Shown here one piece after another: positions 35,424 through 43,906 of a stretch of DNA of 64,000 nucleotides. The first letter of the stretch is position 1. Each line of letters starts with the position of its first letter. Origin of the DNA: Bdellovibrio sp. (GTDB lineage: Bacteria; Bdellovibrionota; Bdellovibrionia; Bdellovibrionales; Bdellovibrionaceae). Made by a program: the position numbers and the translations under genes. Under the pieces are notes generated by a model. The model made no database searches, was not told where the DNA came from, and saw only the letters and a program-made list of their open reading frames with translations. Location: contig JACMRL010000013.1 in NCBI GenBank assembly GCA_014376435.1, positions 107,256 to 171,255 on the forward strand, written 5' to 3'.

Positions 35424-36791
35424 TTAAAGCACGCGGTTGGTTTGGTCAGGTAAAAGTAAGCCTTCTAATTCTTTGGGGACGGGTTGATTAAATAAAATGT
35501 AAAGACTCTTTAAAACCTGTTCACTAATTAGTTTTCTTTGAAAAGAAAAGATTTGCAGCAAAGCTTGCTTCGCGTCAGTCTGGTCAGTTTGCATTAATAA
35601 AACTTCTACAAATTCATTTACTCCTTGGATCAGTTTCGAGAAAGAATGAATTTTGGTGCGCGGAAGTTTATTTGGGAAGCCTTGTCCATTAACATTTTCG
35701 TGATGTTGTAAGGCGATTTGTAAAACTTCATCTGGAATTTGTCTAATGGCGCTTAAGATTTTAAAACTTTGTTGTGGATGGTTCTCATATTCTTTTAAAT
35801 CTTCTGGAGTGTATTGAATTCTTTTTTTATTTATTAGTTGTTTACTATCTTTTAATCCCAAATCGCACAACAGACCACCTAAAACAATACGACTTTGAAT
35901 GCGTGGCGAGTTCCATTTCCACTGTTCGGCGATGCAGCTGCTGATTGCCGCGATCAGATAATTTTTTTGGACTAGATGAGGGCTGCCATTTAAGTAGGAA
36001 ATAAAAAGTTCACTTAGCTTTCCGTGATTGAAAATTGCCTGTGAGAAATTATTTACCGAATTTAAACAGTGGTTTAAGCTTTGCTTATTGACCGAATTGA
36101 ACACCGGGTTCTGAGAAATGTTTGTAACCATTGCAGTGTAGGCTTTTATTTTTTTAGCATGATCAACGGGTCGAAGCTTCGTACAATCCGCGGTCACGAA
36201 CTGCAAATCAGCATATTTGGCGTAATCAGCCGAAGCTAGATAAATATACTTAATCCCTTTGGCCACTAAGTTCTGCAAACGCTGAGTAGTAAATTCTTGG
36301 CCTGTTTTAGTTACGCACATATATTTATGATTAATTTTTAAAAATAAACTAAATTCATTGTAATTCGAAAATACAAAATCACTAATCGGAATTGAGTAAT
36401 AGTTTTCATCTGCCGAGCCAAAGGCTTCTTCGGTTTCTAATAAATAATCGACCACTAGTTTTAAAATATCTAAGTCAAAAGGCTTCGTCATTAATTCGTC
36501 TACGCCAAGACTGTAAGCATTTTGCACATTCATCAAATCAGTATGGCCAGTCATTAGCACGAAGCGCGCATTCGATTTTTTGGTGGTTTTATATTCTTTA
36601 AAAAAATCTACCCCGCTCATGCGGGGCATTCTAATATCAGAAAGTACGAGTTGAATGTCTTTATTATTTAAGGCGGCTAAACCATCTTGAGCGTTAGCAC
36701 AGGTCGAAACACTGTGCCCACAACTAGTTAGATAATCCATCAGCGTTTCCGCAATTTCTGGCTCATCATCGACTATTAAAATATTAGGCAT
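35424..36791 (-). CDS. Response regulator with degenerate HD-GYP output domain
   Basis: 455 residues from ATG 36791. The receiver domain (1-120) is complete: acidic D8/D9 in LIVDDEPEIAE, phospho-acceptor D52 in LVLSDIRMPRMSG, then the Thr and Lys sites (FVLMTGHTD; TKPFD). A middle region of about 170 residues is unassigned. The C-terminal half resembles HD-GYP phosphodiesterases: LQHHENVNGQGFPNKLP matches HHE..(D/N)G.GYP. However, the HD pair expected in LLHDIGK reads LLCDLGL, so one metal histidine is cysteine and the signature is GQGFP. It is probably not a c-di-GMP hydrolase but a sensor or scaffold (inference). No histidine kinase is adjacent. Confidence 0.83.
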   Translation of the reverse strand: MPNILIVDDEPEIAETLMDYLTSCGHSVSTCANAQDGLAALNNKDIQLVLSDIRMPRMSGVDFFKEYKTTKKSNARFVLMTGHTDLMNVQNAYSLGVDELMTKPFDLDILKLVVDYLLETEEAFGSADENYYSIPISDFVFSNYNEFSLFLKINHKYMCVTKTGQEFTTQRLQNLVAKGIKYIYLASADYAKYADLQFVTADCTKLRPVDHAKKIKAYTAMVTNISQNPVFNSVNKQSLNHCLNSVNNFSQAIFNHGKLSELFISYLNGSPHLVQKNYLIAAISSCIAEQWKWNSPRIQSRIVLGGLLCDLGLKDSKQLINKKRIQYTPEDLKEYENHPQQSFKILSAIRQIPDEVLQIALQHHENVNGQGFPNKLPRTKIHSFSKLIQGVNEFVEVLLMQTDQTDAKQALLQIFSFQRKLISEQVLKSLYILFNQPVPKELEGLLLPDQTNRVL

Positions 36792-37056
36792 AAGTGATTC
36801 AAGCGCCTTTCGTAAACAAGTTAATCGAAAAAAATATAAATACCTTGCTACAGCATCAATACAAAACAAAACGACAAAAGACATTGATTTAGTTATTAAG
36901 CGTTTTGCTTAATAATACGCACTTAAATCGATTGTTAAAGATTTTGTTAAGAAACTAGCTTAAAGTAATATCTACTGAACAACTTTATAAAGTATTTTAA
37001 TTTAATTTATTAGATACTTCAGTACCAAAGTATACAACTAAACAAACTGGACTATT

Positions 37057-37085
37057 AAATAAAGTAAATTGATTTAACTTTATTT
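37057..37085 (+). repeat. Near-perfect inverted repeat just upstream of the acyltransferase-like gene
   Basis: AAATAAAGT-AAAT, spacer TG, ATTT-AACTTTATTT: a 13-bp stem with one bulged base, ending six bases before the GGAG ribosome binding site. It could be an operator for one of the nearby XRE proteins or an RNA hairpin that hides the ribosome binding site. Confidence 0.5.
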
Positions 37086-37100
37086 GGAGTGGAGTTAACG

Positions 37101-37805
37101 ATGTTTATAAATACTGATGAAAAAGAATTAAATTTTTACTTTTTTAATCCAAGGGAAGATAACTCTGCAATGAAAATTCAGCAACAGCTGACTTACAGAT
37201 TTTGGCACGAAATCTGGGCAGATAGCTTTAAAGAAGTAGATCAAATTTCTACTCTACACAGTGATGATTACGTTCGAAGTGATTACGTCGGAGTGCTGTT
37301 TTACAAAGATGAACCAGTTTTAATGTGCCTATATACTTTTCATGATATAACTAAAGATTGGACTCGTGAAGATTCTTATTTCAGAGCTTGGCCAAAAAAA
37401 ATATTTGATGATTTACAAAGTGAAAAGCATTCAAAAGCGCTGGTGTGCAGTCATTATACTCTTGGAAAAAAATATCGTCAGGTTGCTGATTATAAAGTGA
37501 AAGATCTAGTTTTATCTTTTATACATTGTATTTTTCAAGATACGCAGTATCCAATTCTACTTGCGACGACAAGAAATTCAAAAAAAGCAAATCAGTTAAT
37601 GTATTCGATGGGCTGCGAAGCTTTAGCGAAAGATATAAATTATCATGGTGAGCCTGCAGACTTGATGATTCTAACCCGTGAAAGATCATTTCAAAATTTA
37701 ATGGTAGAAACTGACCTCGCCGTACGTGATGTGACTCTAGCTTTGTGGAAAAATAAAAATAATAAAATTAAACAATTACTACCACCAGCTCAACAAGCTT
37801 CGTAA
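37101..37805 (+). CDS. Unknown protein, possibly GNAT/N-acyl-amino-acid-synthase-like
   Basis: 234 residues from ATG 37101 (GGAG six bases upstream; the GTG 12 bases earlier is less likely). No signal or membrane segments. The pattern LTYRFWHEIWADSF then a SDYVGVLFYKDEPVLMCLYTF strand pair, and CSHYTLGKKYRQ and NSKKANQLMYSMGCE further on, resembles the GNAT-type fold of LuxI/FeeM N-acyl synthases, but I see no canonical acyl-CoA loop, so the call is tentative. It is 10 bp upstream of a heme-oxygenase-like gene with which it forms an operon. The region is more AT-rich than its neighbours. A biosynthetic or signalling pair is inference. Confidence 0.5.
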   Translation: MFINTDEKELNFYFFNPREDNSAMKIQQQLTYRFWHEIWADSFKEVDQISTLHSDDYVRSDYVGVLFYKDEPVLMCLYTFHDITKDWTREDSYFRAWPKKIFDDLQSEKHSKALVCSHYTLGKKYRQVADYKVKDLVLSFIHCIFQDTQYPILLATTRNSKKANQLMYSMGCEALAKDINYHGEPADLMILTRERSFQNLMVETDLAVRDVTLALWKNKNNKIKQLLPPAQQAS

Positions 37806-37815
37806 AGGACAAAAA

Positions 37816-38487
37816 ATGGATTTCAAAAATTACAGAACACAGTTTATAGATAAAATCGAATCAATGATTCCAACTGTTAACGCATTCAATTGGGAAGACG
37901 AGAATCATTACCAGATGTGGCTAGCGCAAACGTATTATATTGTTCGCCATACAAGCCATTTTATTTGTATGGCGGCGGCTTTGACGCCTGTGGAAGCCAG
38001 AGCTGAACACTATCACTTAGTGAATCACCTTAAAGAAGAAGAGCATCATGATGTGTTTCTAGTTAAAGATTTAGCAAGTTTTGGGAAGAAATTTTCAGAT
38101 TTTCCACAGTTACCCGAAACTGAGTTAACTTGGCAGAATCTTTACTATTGGTTAAGTCAGCGCAAATCGAGATCAATTCTGGGTCATTCGTTATGTATTG
38201 AAGGTTTGGCTGGAATTACCGGCGAAACTTTACTTAAACGCTTACGTAATACGTATCCTGCCAAAGCCTTAAAATTTTTAGAATTACATTTTGAAGCTGA
38301 TAAAGATCACTATCTTCAAGGGCTAGAGCTGATCGAAGGCTTCGATAAAGAAAGTCTAGAAGATATTAAAAAAGTACAAGAACAAAGCGCAGTGCTTTAT
38401 TTAAATATGCTAAGCGCTATTTCTAAATACTGTGATTCGAAAAAGGTGAAATCAACTGGTTTCGAGCCGTTGAGAAAACCCGCGTAG
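37816..38487 (+). CDS. Heme-oxygenase-like diiron protein (HDO/CADD-type)
   Basis: 223 residues, all-helical, cytoplasmic. Candidate metal ligands follow the HDO superfamily layout: an E/H cluster (LKEEEHHD, residues 73-79), a glutamate in CIEGLAG (E129), and a clear H-x3-D-x2-H motif (H158, D162, H165) in LELHFEADKDHY. This set is shared with CADD-like and SznF-like diiron oxidases, which oxidise or fragment amino acids, fatty acids and N-hydroxy substrates. The nearest database family name is probably iron-containing redox enzyme. The substrate is unknown. It overlaps the convergent gene on the minus strand by 65 bp, unusual for this window. Confidence 0.68.
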   Translation: MDFKNYRTQFIDKIESMIPTVNAFNWEDENHYQMWLAQTYYIVRHTSHFICMAAALTPVEARAEHYHLVNHLKEEEHHDVFLVKDLASFGKKFSDFPQLPETELTWQNLYYWLSQRKSRSILGHSLCIEGLAGITGETLLKRLRNTYPAKALKFLELHFEADKDHYLQGLELIEGFDKESLEDIKKVQEQSAVLYLNMLSAISKYCDSKKVKSTGFEPLRKPA

Positions 38488-39154
38488 GTCTAAAAATATG
38501 AATGACTGCCGTTGTTGAATAAGGTGCTGCGATATCAAAAATCGGCGCACACGCCAACGGTTCATTTTCGCCTTCAAATAGTCCCACACTGTTTAGTTCA
38601 TTAACGGTATGTTTACCTAAGTAAGCCATCGGATAAATGATATCTTCAGTTGTCAGCATACATTTTTGGTGCAATTCAGCGTAAGCTTGATTTACGGACT
38701 CTTGTCTGGCGAATAGCTGATGCCATGGCCGGCTTAGGAATGTTTCTATGTCAAAACTTGTAATAAAGAAAAAATGTAAAGATCGAAAAATTTGGCGACC
38801 CCATGGGTCGATAATTTCGAAAACTGAATCAGCGGAGATTAAATCCATGCAGCCATTTGGTAACTTACATCTGAAGTGCTTTAAAAAATTCCATAAGAAT
38901 ATTTTTTCATTCCAAGGTGTAGCTTCAGGTAACTCGGCTTTAGTTGATTCCATCACGGTAACGTAGGTAGTAAGATTATCATTGATCCAATTCATCTGTC
39001 CGGCCTCTAATCGGGATAGATTTTCTTTAACCGACGACGATGGGTCAGGAACAATTTGCCCAAACTCTTTTAGAACTAAACGAAGTCGAGCGGTAAGTAT
39101 GAAAAATAACTCAATCGATTCCGTAGAGCATGAAGCATTTATATTTTCTGACAT
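38423..39154 (-). CDS. Unknown protein in XRE regulator operon
   Basis: 243 residues without signal or membrane segment and no family I recognise. The middle part (DSVFEIIDPWGRQIFRSLHFFF) could be a PAS-like sensing fold, guessed only from hydrophobic alternation. Its ATG directly follows the upstream XRE gene's TAA (TAA-ATG), so the two are co-translated. Its 3' end overlaps the convergent diiron gene by 65 bp. Role unknown; a sensing partner for the DNA-binding protein is possible. Confidence 0.55.
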   Translation of the reverse strand: MSENINASCSTESIELFFILTARLRLVLKEFGQIVPDPSSSVKENLSRLEAGQMNWINDNLTTYVTVMESTKAELPEATPWNEKIFLWNFLKHFRCKLPNGCMDLISADSVFEIIDPWGRQIFRSLHFFFITSFDIETFLSRPWHQLFARQESVNQAYAELHQKCMLTTEDIIYPMAYLGKHTVNELNSVGLFEGENEPLACAPIFDIAAPYSTTAVIHIFRPTRVFSTARNQLISPFSNHSI

Positions 39155-39439
39155 TTAATTTTCACCCAGGGCAGTTTTTTTGCCAAATCCAACTTTTTTA
39201 GCTAACTCGATTTCGTATGCTTCTAATAAAATTTTTGTAATTTTTCTTTCCGGTATTCCAAGAATAATTATAAGTTTCCCTAAAATTTCAAAAGGAGTTT
39301 TTGATAATCCACGCTCAATGAGTGAGACGAATTGAGGACCGTCGTAGTTCAATTTCGTGGCCAAGTCTAATTGGGTAAGGCCTTTTCTAATACGATAATC
39401 ACGTATTAGATGCCCAATTTGAACATTAGTTTTTTTCAT
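39155..39439 (-). CDS. XRE-family helix-turn-helix regulator
   Basis: 94 residues with a complete N-terminal lambda-repressor-like HTH: IGHLIRDYRIRKGLTQLDLATKLNY, then FVSLIERGLSKTPFE. A short C-terminal helix-rich tail follows (KILLEAYEIELAKKVG). It is a paralogue of the 39524 gene, with about half its residues identical by eye. No clear Shine-Dalgarno sequence: a palindrome (39446-39458) sits right before the ATG, suggesting autoregulation. Confidence 0.85.
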   Translation of the reverse strand: MKKTNVQIGHLIRDYRIRKGLTQLDLATKLNYDGPQFVSLIERGLSKTPFEILGKLIIILGIPERKITKILLEAYEIELAKKVGFGKKTALGEN

Positions 39440-39445
39440 AAAATG

Positions 39446-39458
39446 AAACTATTAGTTT
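39446..39458. promoter_or_regulatory. Candidate XRE operator
   Basis: AAACTA-T-TAGTTT, a perfect palindrome located seven bases before the ATG of the 39439 gene. A related half-site (GAAACTAT) sits in the same position before the paralogous gene. Confidence 0.5.
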
Positions 39459-39523
39459 ATATTTTGGACGTCAATTAGAAATTAATGATTAACAAAGTAA
39501 AAGACTATACAGAGCAAAAAATA

Positions 39524-39805
39524 CTACATTCCAGAAGCTTTCTTGCGTCCCGATGAAATTTGTTCGCGGGCTTCTTTTTTATAAGTTTCTAAAAGTAAGT
39601 CTACAACCATTTTCTCAGGAATTTTTAAGAAGCTGATTAGTTCGCCTAAGATGTTCAGTGGAATTTTTGAATGTCCATTTTCCATTAACGAAATAAATTG
39701 TGGAATGCTATAACCCAATTTGGTCGCGAGCTCTTTTTGAGTTAAATCCGCTTTGACACGGAATTCTTTGATTACTTGCCCAAGGTGCTTGTACGTTTTT
39801 TTCAT
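39524..39805 (-). CDS. XRE-family helix-turn-helix regulator, paralogue
   Basis: 93 residues; HTH in LGQVIKEFRVKADLTQKELATKLGY, with the recognition segment SIPQFISLMENGHSK, and a helical tail. The two paralogues share start (MKKT), spacing and the 5' sequence TAGTTTC just before the ATG. It precedes the other HTH gene by 84 bp on the same strand, so this is likely a tandem duplication. No toxin-like partner is apparent beyond the unknown 38423-39154 gene. Confidence 0.83.
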   Translation of the reverse strand: MKKTYKHLGQVIKEFRVKADLTQKELATKLGYSIPQFISLMENGHSKIPLNILGELISFLKIPEKMVVDLLLETYKKEAREQISSGRKKASGM

Positions 39806-39842
39806 ATAAAGAAACTATCAATGATACAATTAGGAGACAAGA

Positions 39843-39880
39843 GAAACTGTTAAGTTTCGTAAAATAAATGTAATTTATTT
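39843..39880. promoter_or_regulatory. Two palindromes upstream of the XRE operon
   Basis: GAAACT-GTTA-AGTTTC (39843-39858) and AAATAAAT-GTA-ATTTATTT (39862-39880) are both perfect. The first shares the AAACT/AGTTT core with the operator at 39446. The second shares AAATAAA/TTTATTT with the inverted repeat at 37057-37085. Confidence 0.5.
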
Positions 39881-39946
39881 ACTTAACATGCCCGGAAGGA
39901 GCCTACGGCTTTTATTTTACGCAGCAGTGCGCGGTGAACCCGAGCT

Positions 39947-40555
39947 TTAGCTCGGTATTTTTTTACGTGCCCATAGCACTTCAAAAATCATATAAACAAA
40001 CATACTGACGGTTAGTCCAACGCCTTTAAGAATAGCCCAAGCTTCAGTACTCCATTCAAATGCAGCCCAGGTTGCTAATAAGGCGTGTGCTAAAAAGAAA
40101 AAGCTCATGCGAAAAGTCATACCGCTTAAGCTGGCTTTTAAAAAATCAGGTGCTTCGGGGTTTTGCTTTTCTATAACCATGACCAGAAAAGGTTTTTTCA
40201 TAAACCAGCTACCTAATAAAAATACGAAAAAGCCAAATTCAAAAATAGCTGGTTGCAGCTTAAACCAAATACCGTCACTTGAAACAAGGGAAACTCCCCC
40301 AAGAACTAACAGAATTCCATTTCCTACCCAAGTCATCGTACTGACTTTACGGTAACGAATTAGTTCATAAACAATTTCACCGAAGCCAAAAACCATCCCG
40401 GCGACAAGGCCTGCGATAATTCCGTATTTTTCTTCGATCACCGTAAAGGCGATCACGGGAAGTAAGCCGCCGAAGAAAATAGATAAAAACTGCGCCTTAG
40501 GCGTGGGCTTCGAAATCAATGGCTTCCCCTTGATGCGCACTAATGACTTGATCAT
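39947..40555 (-). CDS. YciB/IspZ-like septation membrane protein
   Basis: About 190-202 residues with five or so membrane segments (for example SIFFGGLLPVIAFTVIEE, AGLVAGMVFGFGEIVYELI, FGFFVFLLGSWFM, MSFFFLAHALLATW). The pattern fits the intracellular septation protein A family, but several residues differ, so the family call is moderate. The frame starts inside pyrC; TTG 40519 with AAGGGGAAG upstream is an attractive alternative to ATG 40555. The stop codon lies inside a hairpin CCGAGC-TTTA-GCTCGG (39940-39955). Cotranscribed with pyrC. Confidence 0.68.
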   Translation of the reverse strand: MIKSLVRIKGKPLISKPTPKAQFLSIFFGGLLPVIAFTVIEEKYGIIAGLVAGMVFGFGEIVYELIRYRKVSTMTWVGNGILLVLGGVSLVSSDGIWFKLQPAIFEFGFFVFLLGSWFMKKPFLVMVIEKQNPEAPDFLKASLSGMTFRMSFFFLAHALLATWAAFEWSTEAWAILKGVGLTVSMFVYMIFEVLWARKKIPS

Positions 40556-41843
40556 CTTGCATAATGATTTGGCCTTTTAAGATCGTGTGAGTCGGCCAGC
40601 CAGTTACTTTCATACCGTCAAATGGAGTATACCCACATTTTGAAGCGATCCATTTATTTGTAATTGTATTTTGTTTTTTAAGATCAACAATCGTAAAATC
40701 TGCATCGTAGCCTAGTTGGATACGGCCCTTATTTCTAACGCCAAACAAGCGCCGTGGGTTTTCAGTAACTAAAGCCGTAAAACGCTCTAGCGAGAAACGT
40801 CCTTGATGAACGTGGTTTAACATAATCGGCAATAAAGTTTGTACTCCCGGAAATCCCGAAGGCGATTGCGGATAAGGTTGAGCTTTTTCTTCCAGCGTAT
40901 GCGGCGCATGATCGGAGCCAATGATATCAACGGTTCCATTTTCAACCGCTTGCCAAAGTTTTTCAAAATGGCGGATATCACGAATGGGTGGATTTTGTTG
41001 TGCTAAAGTTCCTAAGCGTTCGTAACACTCAGGCGCAGATAAAGTCAAAAATTGCGGAAGAATTTCAACCGAAGCGATATCTTTATTTTCTTTTAAAAAA
41101 GCCATCTCTTCAGACGAAGAAACGTGCAAGATATGAATCGGTCGTTGATATTTTTTTGCCAGAGCCACGGCTTTGCGAGTTGAGATCATCGCGCTTTCTT
41201 CATCGCGCCAGATGTGATGTGCCCGTGGATGAGCTGCTTCGACCGCAATATGCTTGCGTGCACGCATGCGCGCTTCGTCTTCTGAATGAATCGTTAAACG
41301 TCTGCGTCCGTGTTTCATAACTTCTTCAAAAATTTTATCATCATCAACTAACAGTGAGCCAAAAGAAGCTCCTAGAAAAATTTTAATTCCGGGAGAGTGT
41401 GGAAGTTTTTCTAGATTTTCTAGTTCAGAAACATTTTCGTTTGCGGCCCCTAAAAAAAATGCGTAATTGCAATGCGCACGGTTTTTAGCCAAGCTCATCT
41501 TTTCTTCAAAGGCTTCTTTTGTCGTCGTGGAAGGTGTCGTATTGGGCATTTCGAATACGCTAGTAACTCCACCTAAGACGGCGGCGCGGGTGCCGGTTTC
41601 TAAATCTTCTTTGTGCGTTAATCCGGGTTCACGAAAATGAACTTGTGAATCGATTAGTCCAGGTAAAATAGTTAGACCAGTTAAGTCAAGGGTATTGCTG
41701 GAAGTTGCTTGAAGCGAAGAAGAGATTTCAAAAATGCGCTGGTTTTTAACGGCGATATCGACCCTTTTTTTTACGATTTTATTTTGTTCGGAATCGTAAA
41801 TCATCGCATCGGCATTTTTAAGAATTAGATCGGCGTTTGTCAT
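40497..41843 (-). CDS. pyrC: Dihydroorotase, class I
   Basis: Zinc amidohydrolase closing the ring of carbamoyl-aspartate to dihydroorotate in de novo pyrimidine synthesis. 448 residues. The metal-site motif DSQVHFREPGLTHKEDLETG, the EMPNT.P.T segment, the carboxylated-lysine neighbourhood GIKIFLGASFG, and the C-terminal GSDHAPHTLEEK and FPGVQTLLP are all class I signatures. No pyrB or carAB adjoins. Allantoinase or hydantoinase is a less likely alternative, since the GSDHAPHT motif favours DHOase. The septation-like gene overlaps its 3' end by 59 bp or less. Confidence 0.9.
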   Translation of the reverse strand: MTNADLILKNADAMIYDSEQNKIVKKRVDIAVKNQRIFEISSSLQATSSNTLDLTGLTILPGLIDSQVHFREPGLTHKEDLETGTRAAVLGGVTSVFEMPNTTPSTTTKEAFEEKMSLAKNRAHCNYAFFLGAANENVSELENLEKLPHSPGIKIFLGASFGSLLVDDDKIFEEVMKHGRRRLTIHSEDEARMRARKHIAVEAAHPRAHHIWRDEESAMISTRKAVALAKKYQRPIHILHVSSSEEMAFLKENKDIASVEILPQFLTLSAPECYERLGTLAQQNPPIRDIRHFEKLWQAVENGTVDIIGSDHAPHTLEEKAQPYPQSPSGFPGVQTLLPIMLNHVHQGRFSLERFTALVTENPRRLFGVRNKGRIQLGYDADFTIVDLKKQNTITNKWIASKCGYTPFDGMKVTGWPTHTILKGQIIMQDDQVISAHQGEAIDFEAHA

Positions 41844-41940
41844 AGGTAAAGACTAGCTGAACTCTGGCTTAAAGTCTAGAAGCGTGAAAGCTCTGTTTGA
41901 GACTTGCCACATCCAGAATAAAATTGAGATAATTTAAGCC

Positions 41941-42735
41941 ATGAATGAGCTTATAAACTGGGTCGCGCGCAATAACACGCTGATGATCCAAATTTCTTTT
42001 ACAATCGTATTGTTGCTGGTTGTTATTTATATTTTTCGGTTATTCTTTGTATCTTCTGAGACCCCCCTATCAACAAGTGGTAGCGGCGAAGTTTCTCAGC
42101 TTAATCAAAAAATTGATCAATTATTGCAGCAAAAAAATGAAGCTTCTACGGCGGTGGGGAATTTCGTAGATTCAACATCTGCAAGTTCACCAGAGCTTGA
42201 GCGTTTGCGATCAGAAGTTGTTACGTTACGTACGACTCTAAATGAATCAGAAAAAAAAGTATTTGATTTAAGTCCGTCAGCTAACGTGCCACAAACCAAT
42301 GAAGCAAATTCTTTAGTTGAAAATAATGTCGGTACTGAAAAAGTTACGGAGTTAACGGCTAAACTTGAACAGCTTGAAGCTCGCTTAGCTGAATACGATA
42401 TTATCGCCGAAGACATCGCTGAACTTAGTCAACTACGCACCGAAAACTCTGATTTAAAAAAACGTTTAGGTTTACCCGATGAAAATGCTTTGACGAGTGA
42501 CTTCGCTCCCGCGGTCAGTATTTATGAAGAAACGATCAGCTCCGCACCAAGTCGTATCGAAGCCGAAACCGCGTTGCTAGAAGAAGATTTAGTTAAATCA
42601 ACTTCCGCGGCGACATCTTCTGCTGCTGCGGCGTTGGGAGAGCCCTTTATTGCTGAGCTTAATTCGGATATTTCTGAAGCAGATAAAAATGTATTAGATG
42701 ATTTTGAAAAGTTAATGAAGAAAGGTTCGTCATGA
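41941..42735 (+). CDS. Unknown single-pass membrane protein with coiled coil
   Basis: 264 residues. One N-terminal membrane segment (ISFTIVLLLVVIYIFRLFFV, about 17-36), followed by a predicted cytoplasmic or periplasmic coiled-coil (AKLEQLEARLAEYDIIAEDI) and an acidic, Ser/Ala-rich end. No enzymatic motif. Overlaps the next gene by 4 bases (ATGA), so the two are co-translated. Lineage-specific. Confidence 0.65.
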   Translation: MNELINWVARNNTLMIQISFTIVLLLVVIYIFRLFFVSSETPLSTSGSGEVSQLNQKIDQLLQQKNEASTAVGNFVDSTSASSPELERLRSEVVTLRTTLNESEKKVFDLSPSANVPQTNEANSLVENNVGTEKVTELTAKLEQLEARLAEYDIIAEDIAELSQLRTENSDLKKRLGLPDENALTSDFAPAVSIYEETISSAPSRIEAETALLEEDLVKSTSAATSSAAAALGEPFIAELNSDISEADKNVLDDFEKLMKKGSS

Positions 42736-43376
42736 AGCTTAAATTATTTTTAGGGGTTTTAGGTATCACGGTTTCTACTTGGGCGGCCGTTCAATCTCAG
42801 GTAGCAGAAAACTCTCAAGGTAGTTTTGCCGCGCAGATGAGCGTGGCGAAAAATGCTTCATTACCAATGGGAGCTCGCTGGTCCGCATTGCTCAGGGCTG
42901 CGGACGTAGCGTCGTCTGAGCAAATCGAAGAGATTCGTACTTTTACAAAGAGTTCTGATTGGTATATGCGAAATGCTGCGATGATGGCGCTGTCTAAGAT
43001 GGGCGGCGACTACGCAATCGAAGAGGCGAAAAAATTAGTAAAAGATAAAGCCCTGGTTGTTCGTTCGGCAGCCGTAGATTTGATCGCAACTAAATTCACT
43101 TTAGAAAATCGTAAGATCTTAGCCGATGAATTAGCGCAGAATTATAATTTCAAAGGCAAACACAGTTTATGGATTCGTCCACAAATTATGAAGCATTTGG
43201 CGTCTCGCGCTAGTCGCGATGATCGCGCTTTTTTTGCCAGATACTTATTTGACCAAGATTCTGTCATTGAAGAATTGGCTGCCGATACTTTAGAAAAAAT
43301 AACGGATGTTAATTTTTCAGGTAAAGATCATCTAGCGCAGTGGAAAGTATTCGTTAAAGAAAAAAAATGGTTGTAG
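42732..43376 (+). CDS. Exported HEAT-repeat protein
   Basis: 214 residues with a signal-like N-terminus (MKLKLFLGVLGITVSTWA) followed by several helical HEAT-type repeats (WYMRNAAMMALSKMGGDYAIEEAKKL, VVRSAAVDLIATKF, VIEELAADTLEKIT). Likely a periplasmic protein-protein scaffold. Coupled to the previous membrane protein by ATGA overlap. Confidence 0.7.
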   Translation: MKLKLFLGVLGITVSTWAAVQSQVAENSQGSFAAQMSVAKNASLPMGARWSALLRAADVASSEQIEEIRTFTKSSDWYMRNAAMMALSKMGGDYAIEEAKKLVKDKALVVRSAAVDLIATKFTLENRKILADELAQNYNFKGKHSLWIRPQIMKHLASRASRDDRAFFARYLFDQDSVIEELAADTLEKITDVNFSGKDHLAQWKVFVKEKKWL

Positions 43377-43402
43377 CTAGTTAAGGGATCAATGCGCGAA
43401 GC

Positions 43403-43906
43403 TTATTCCGCCTTCGCCGCTTTTTTCAAAGCCTGGGCAATTACAATTTCGCGTTCGATGCGATAAAAAAGTGAAAGCTCTTCCAGACCATCTGATTGAA
43501 TCATCTGAGTTTCAGAAATAAAATCTTTAAAAATTTCGATTTTCTTCTCGATCGTCACGCGCGTTGATTCACGTCCTTCGCTTTTACCTTTGGCGAAAGT
43601 AAAAGTAAGTTTGTAACGCGCGCTTTTGAATTGCGGGCGAGTTTGATCGGGCGGAAGCCATCCGTCAACGGCCTTCACAAAATCAGTTTCAATCACGCCA
43701 AAATCTTGGTTTTCAGAAGCGATTGTATACTTGATTACACTGTGCGCGGCTTTCCAAACAACGTCGTACGACGCGTAGAATATTTTTTGCTTCGAAGCTT
43801 TTTCGATAATGCGATCGACAGATTCGGGTTGTTTTTCAAACAACGAGCAGCCAGAAATCGAAATAAATAAAATAAAACTAAAAATCAGTTGAAGCATGCG
43901 ATACAT
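43403..43906 (-). CDS. Predicted lipoprotein, unknown
   Basis: About 167 residues from ATG 43906, a Shine-Dalgarno-poor start inside the preceding gene's 3' end. The signal is LIFSFILFISISGCS with lipobox ISGC. The mature part (KAAHSVIKYTIASENQDFG, FVKAVDGWLPPDQTRPQF, and a helix-rich end) has no recognised family. The stop of the 43878-45359 gene lies 28 bp inside it, so they overlap and are coupled. Confidence 0.65.
   Translation of the reverse strand: MYRMLQLIFSFILFISISGCSLFEKQPESVDRIIEKASKQKIFYASYDVVWKAAHSVIKYTIASENQDFGVIETDFVKAVDGWLPPDQTRPQFKSARYKLTFTFAKGKSEGRESTRVTIEKKIEIFKDFISETQMIQSDGLEELSLFYRIEREIVIAQALKKAAKAE

Noticed and set aside
39897..39918. AGCC-TAC-GGCT hairpin as a terminator of an upstream plus-strand gene
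   Set aside because: No plus-strand gene lies upstream; possibly a stray signal or part of the XRE promoter region.
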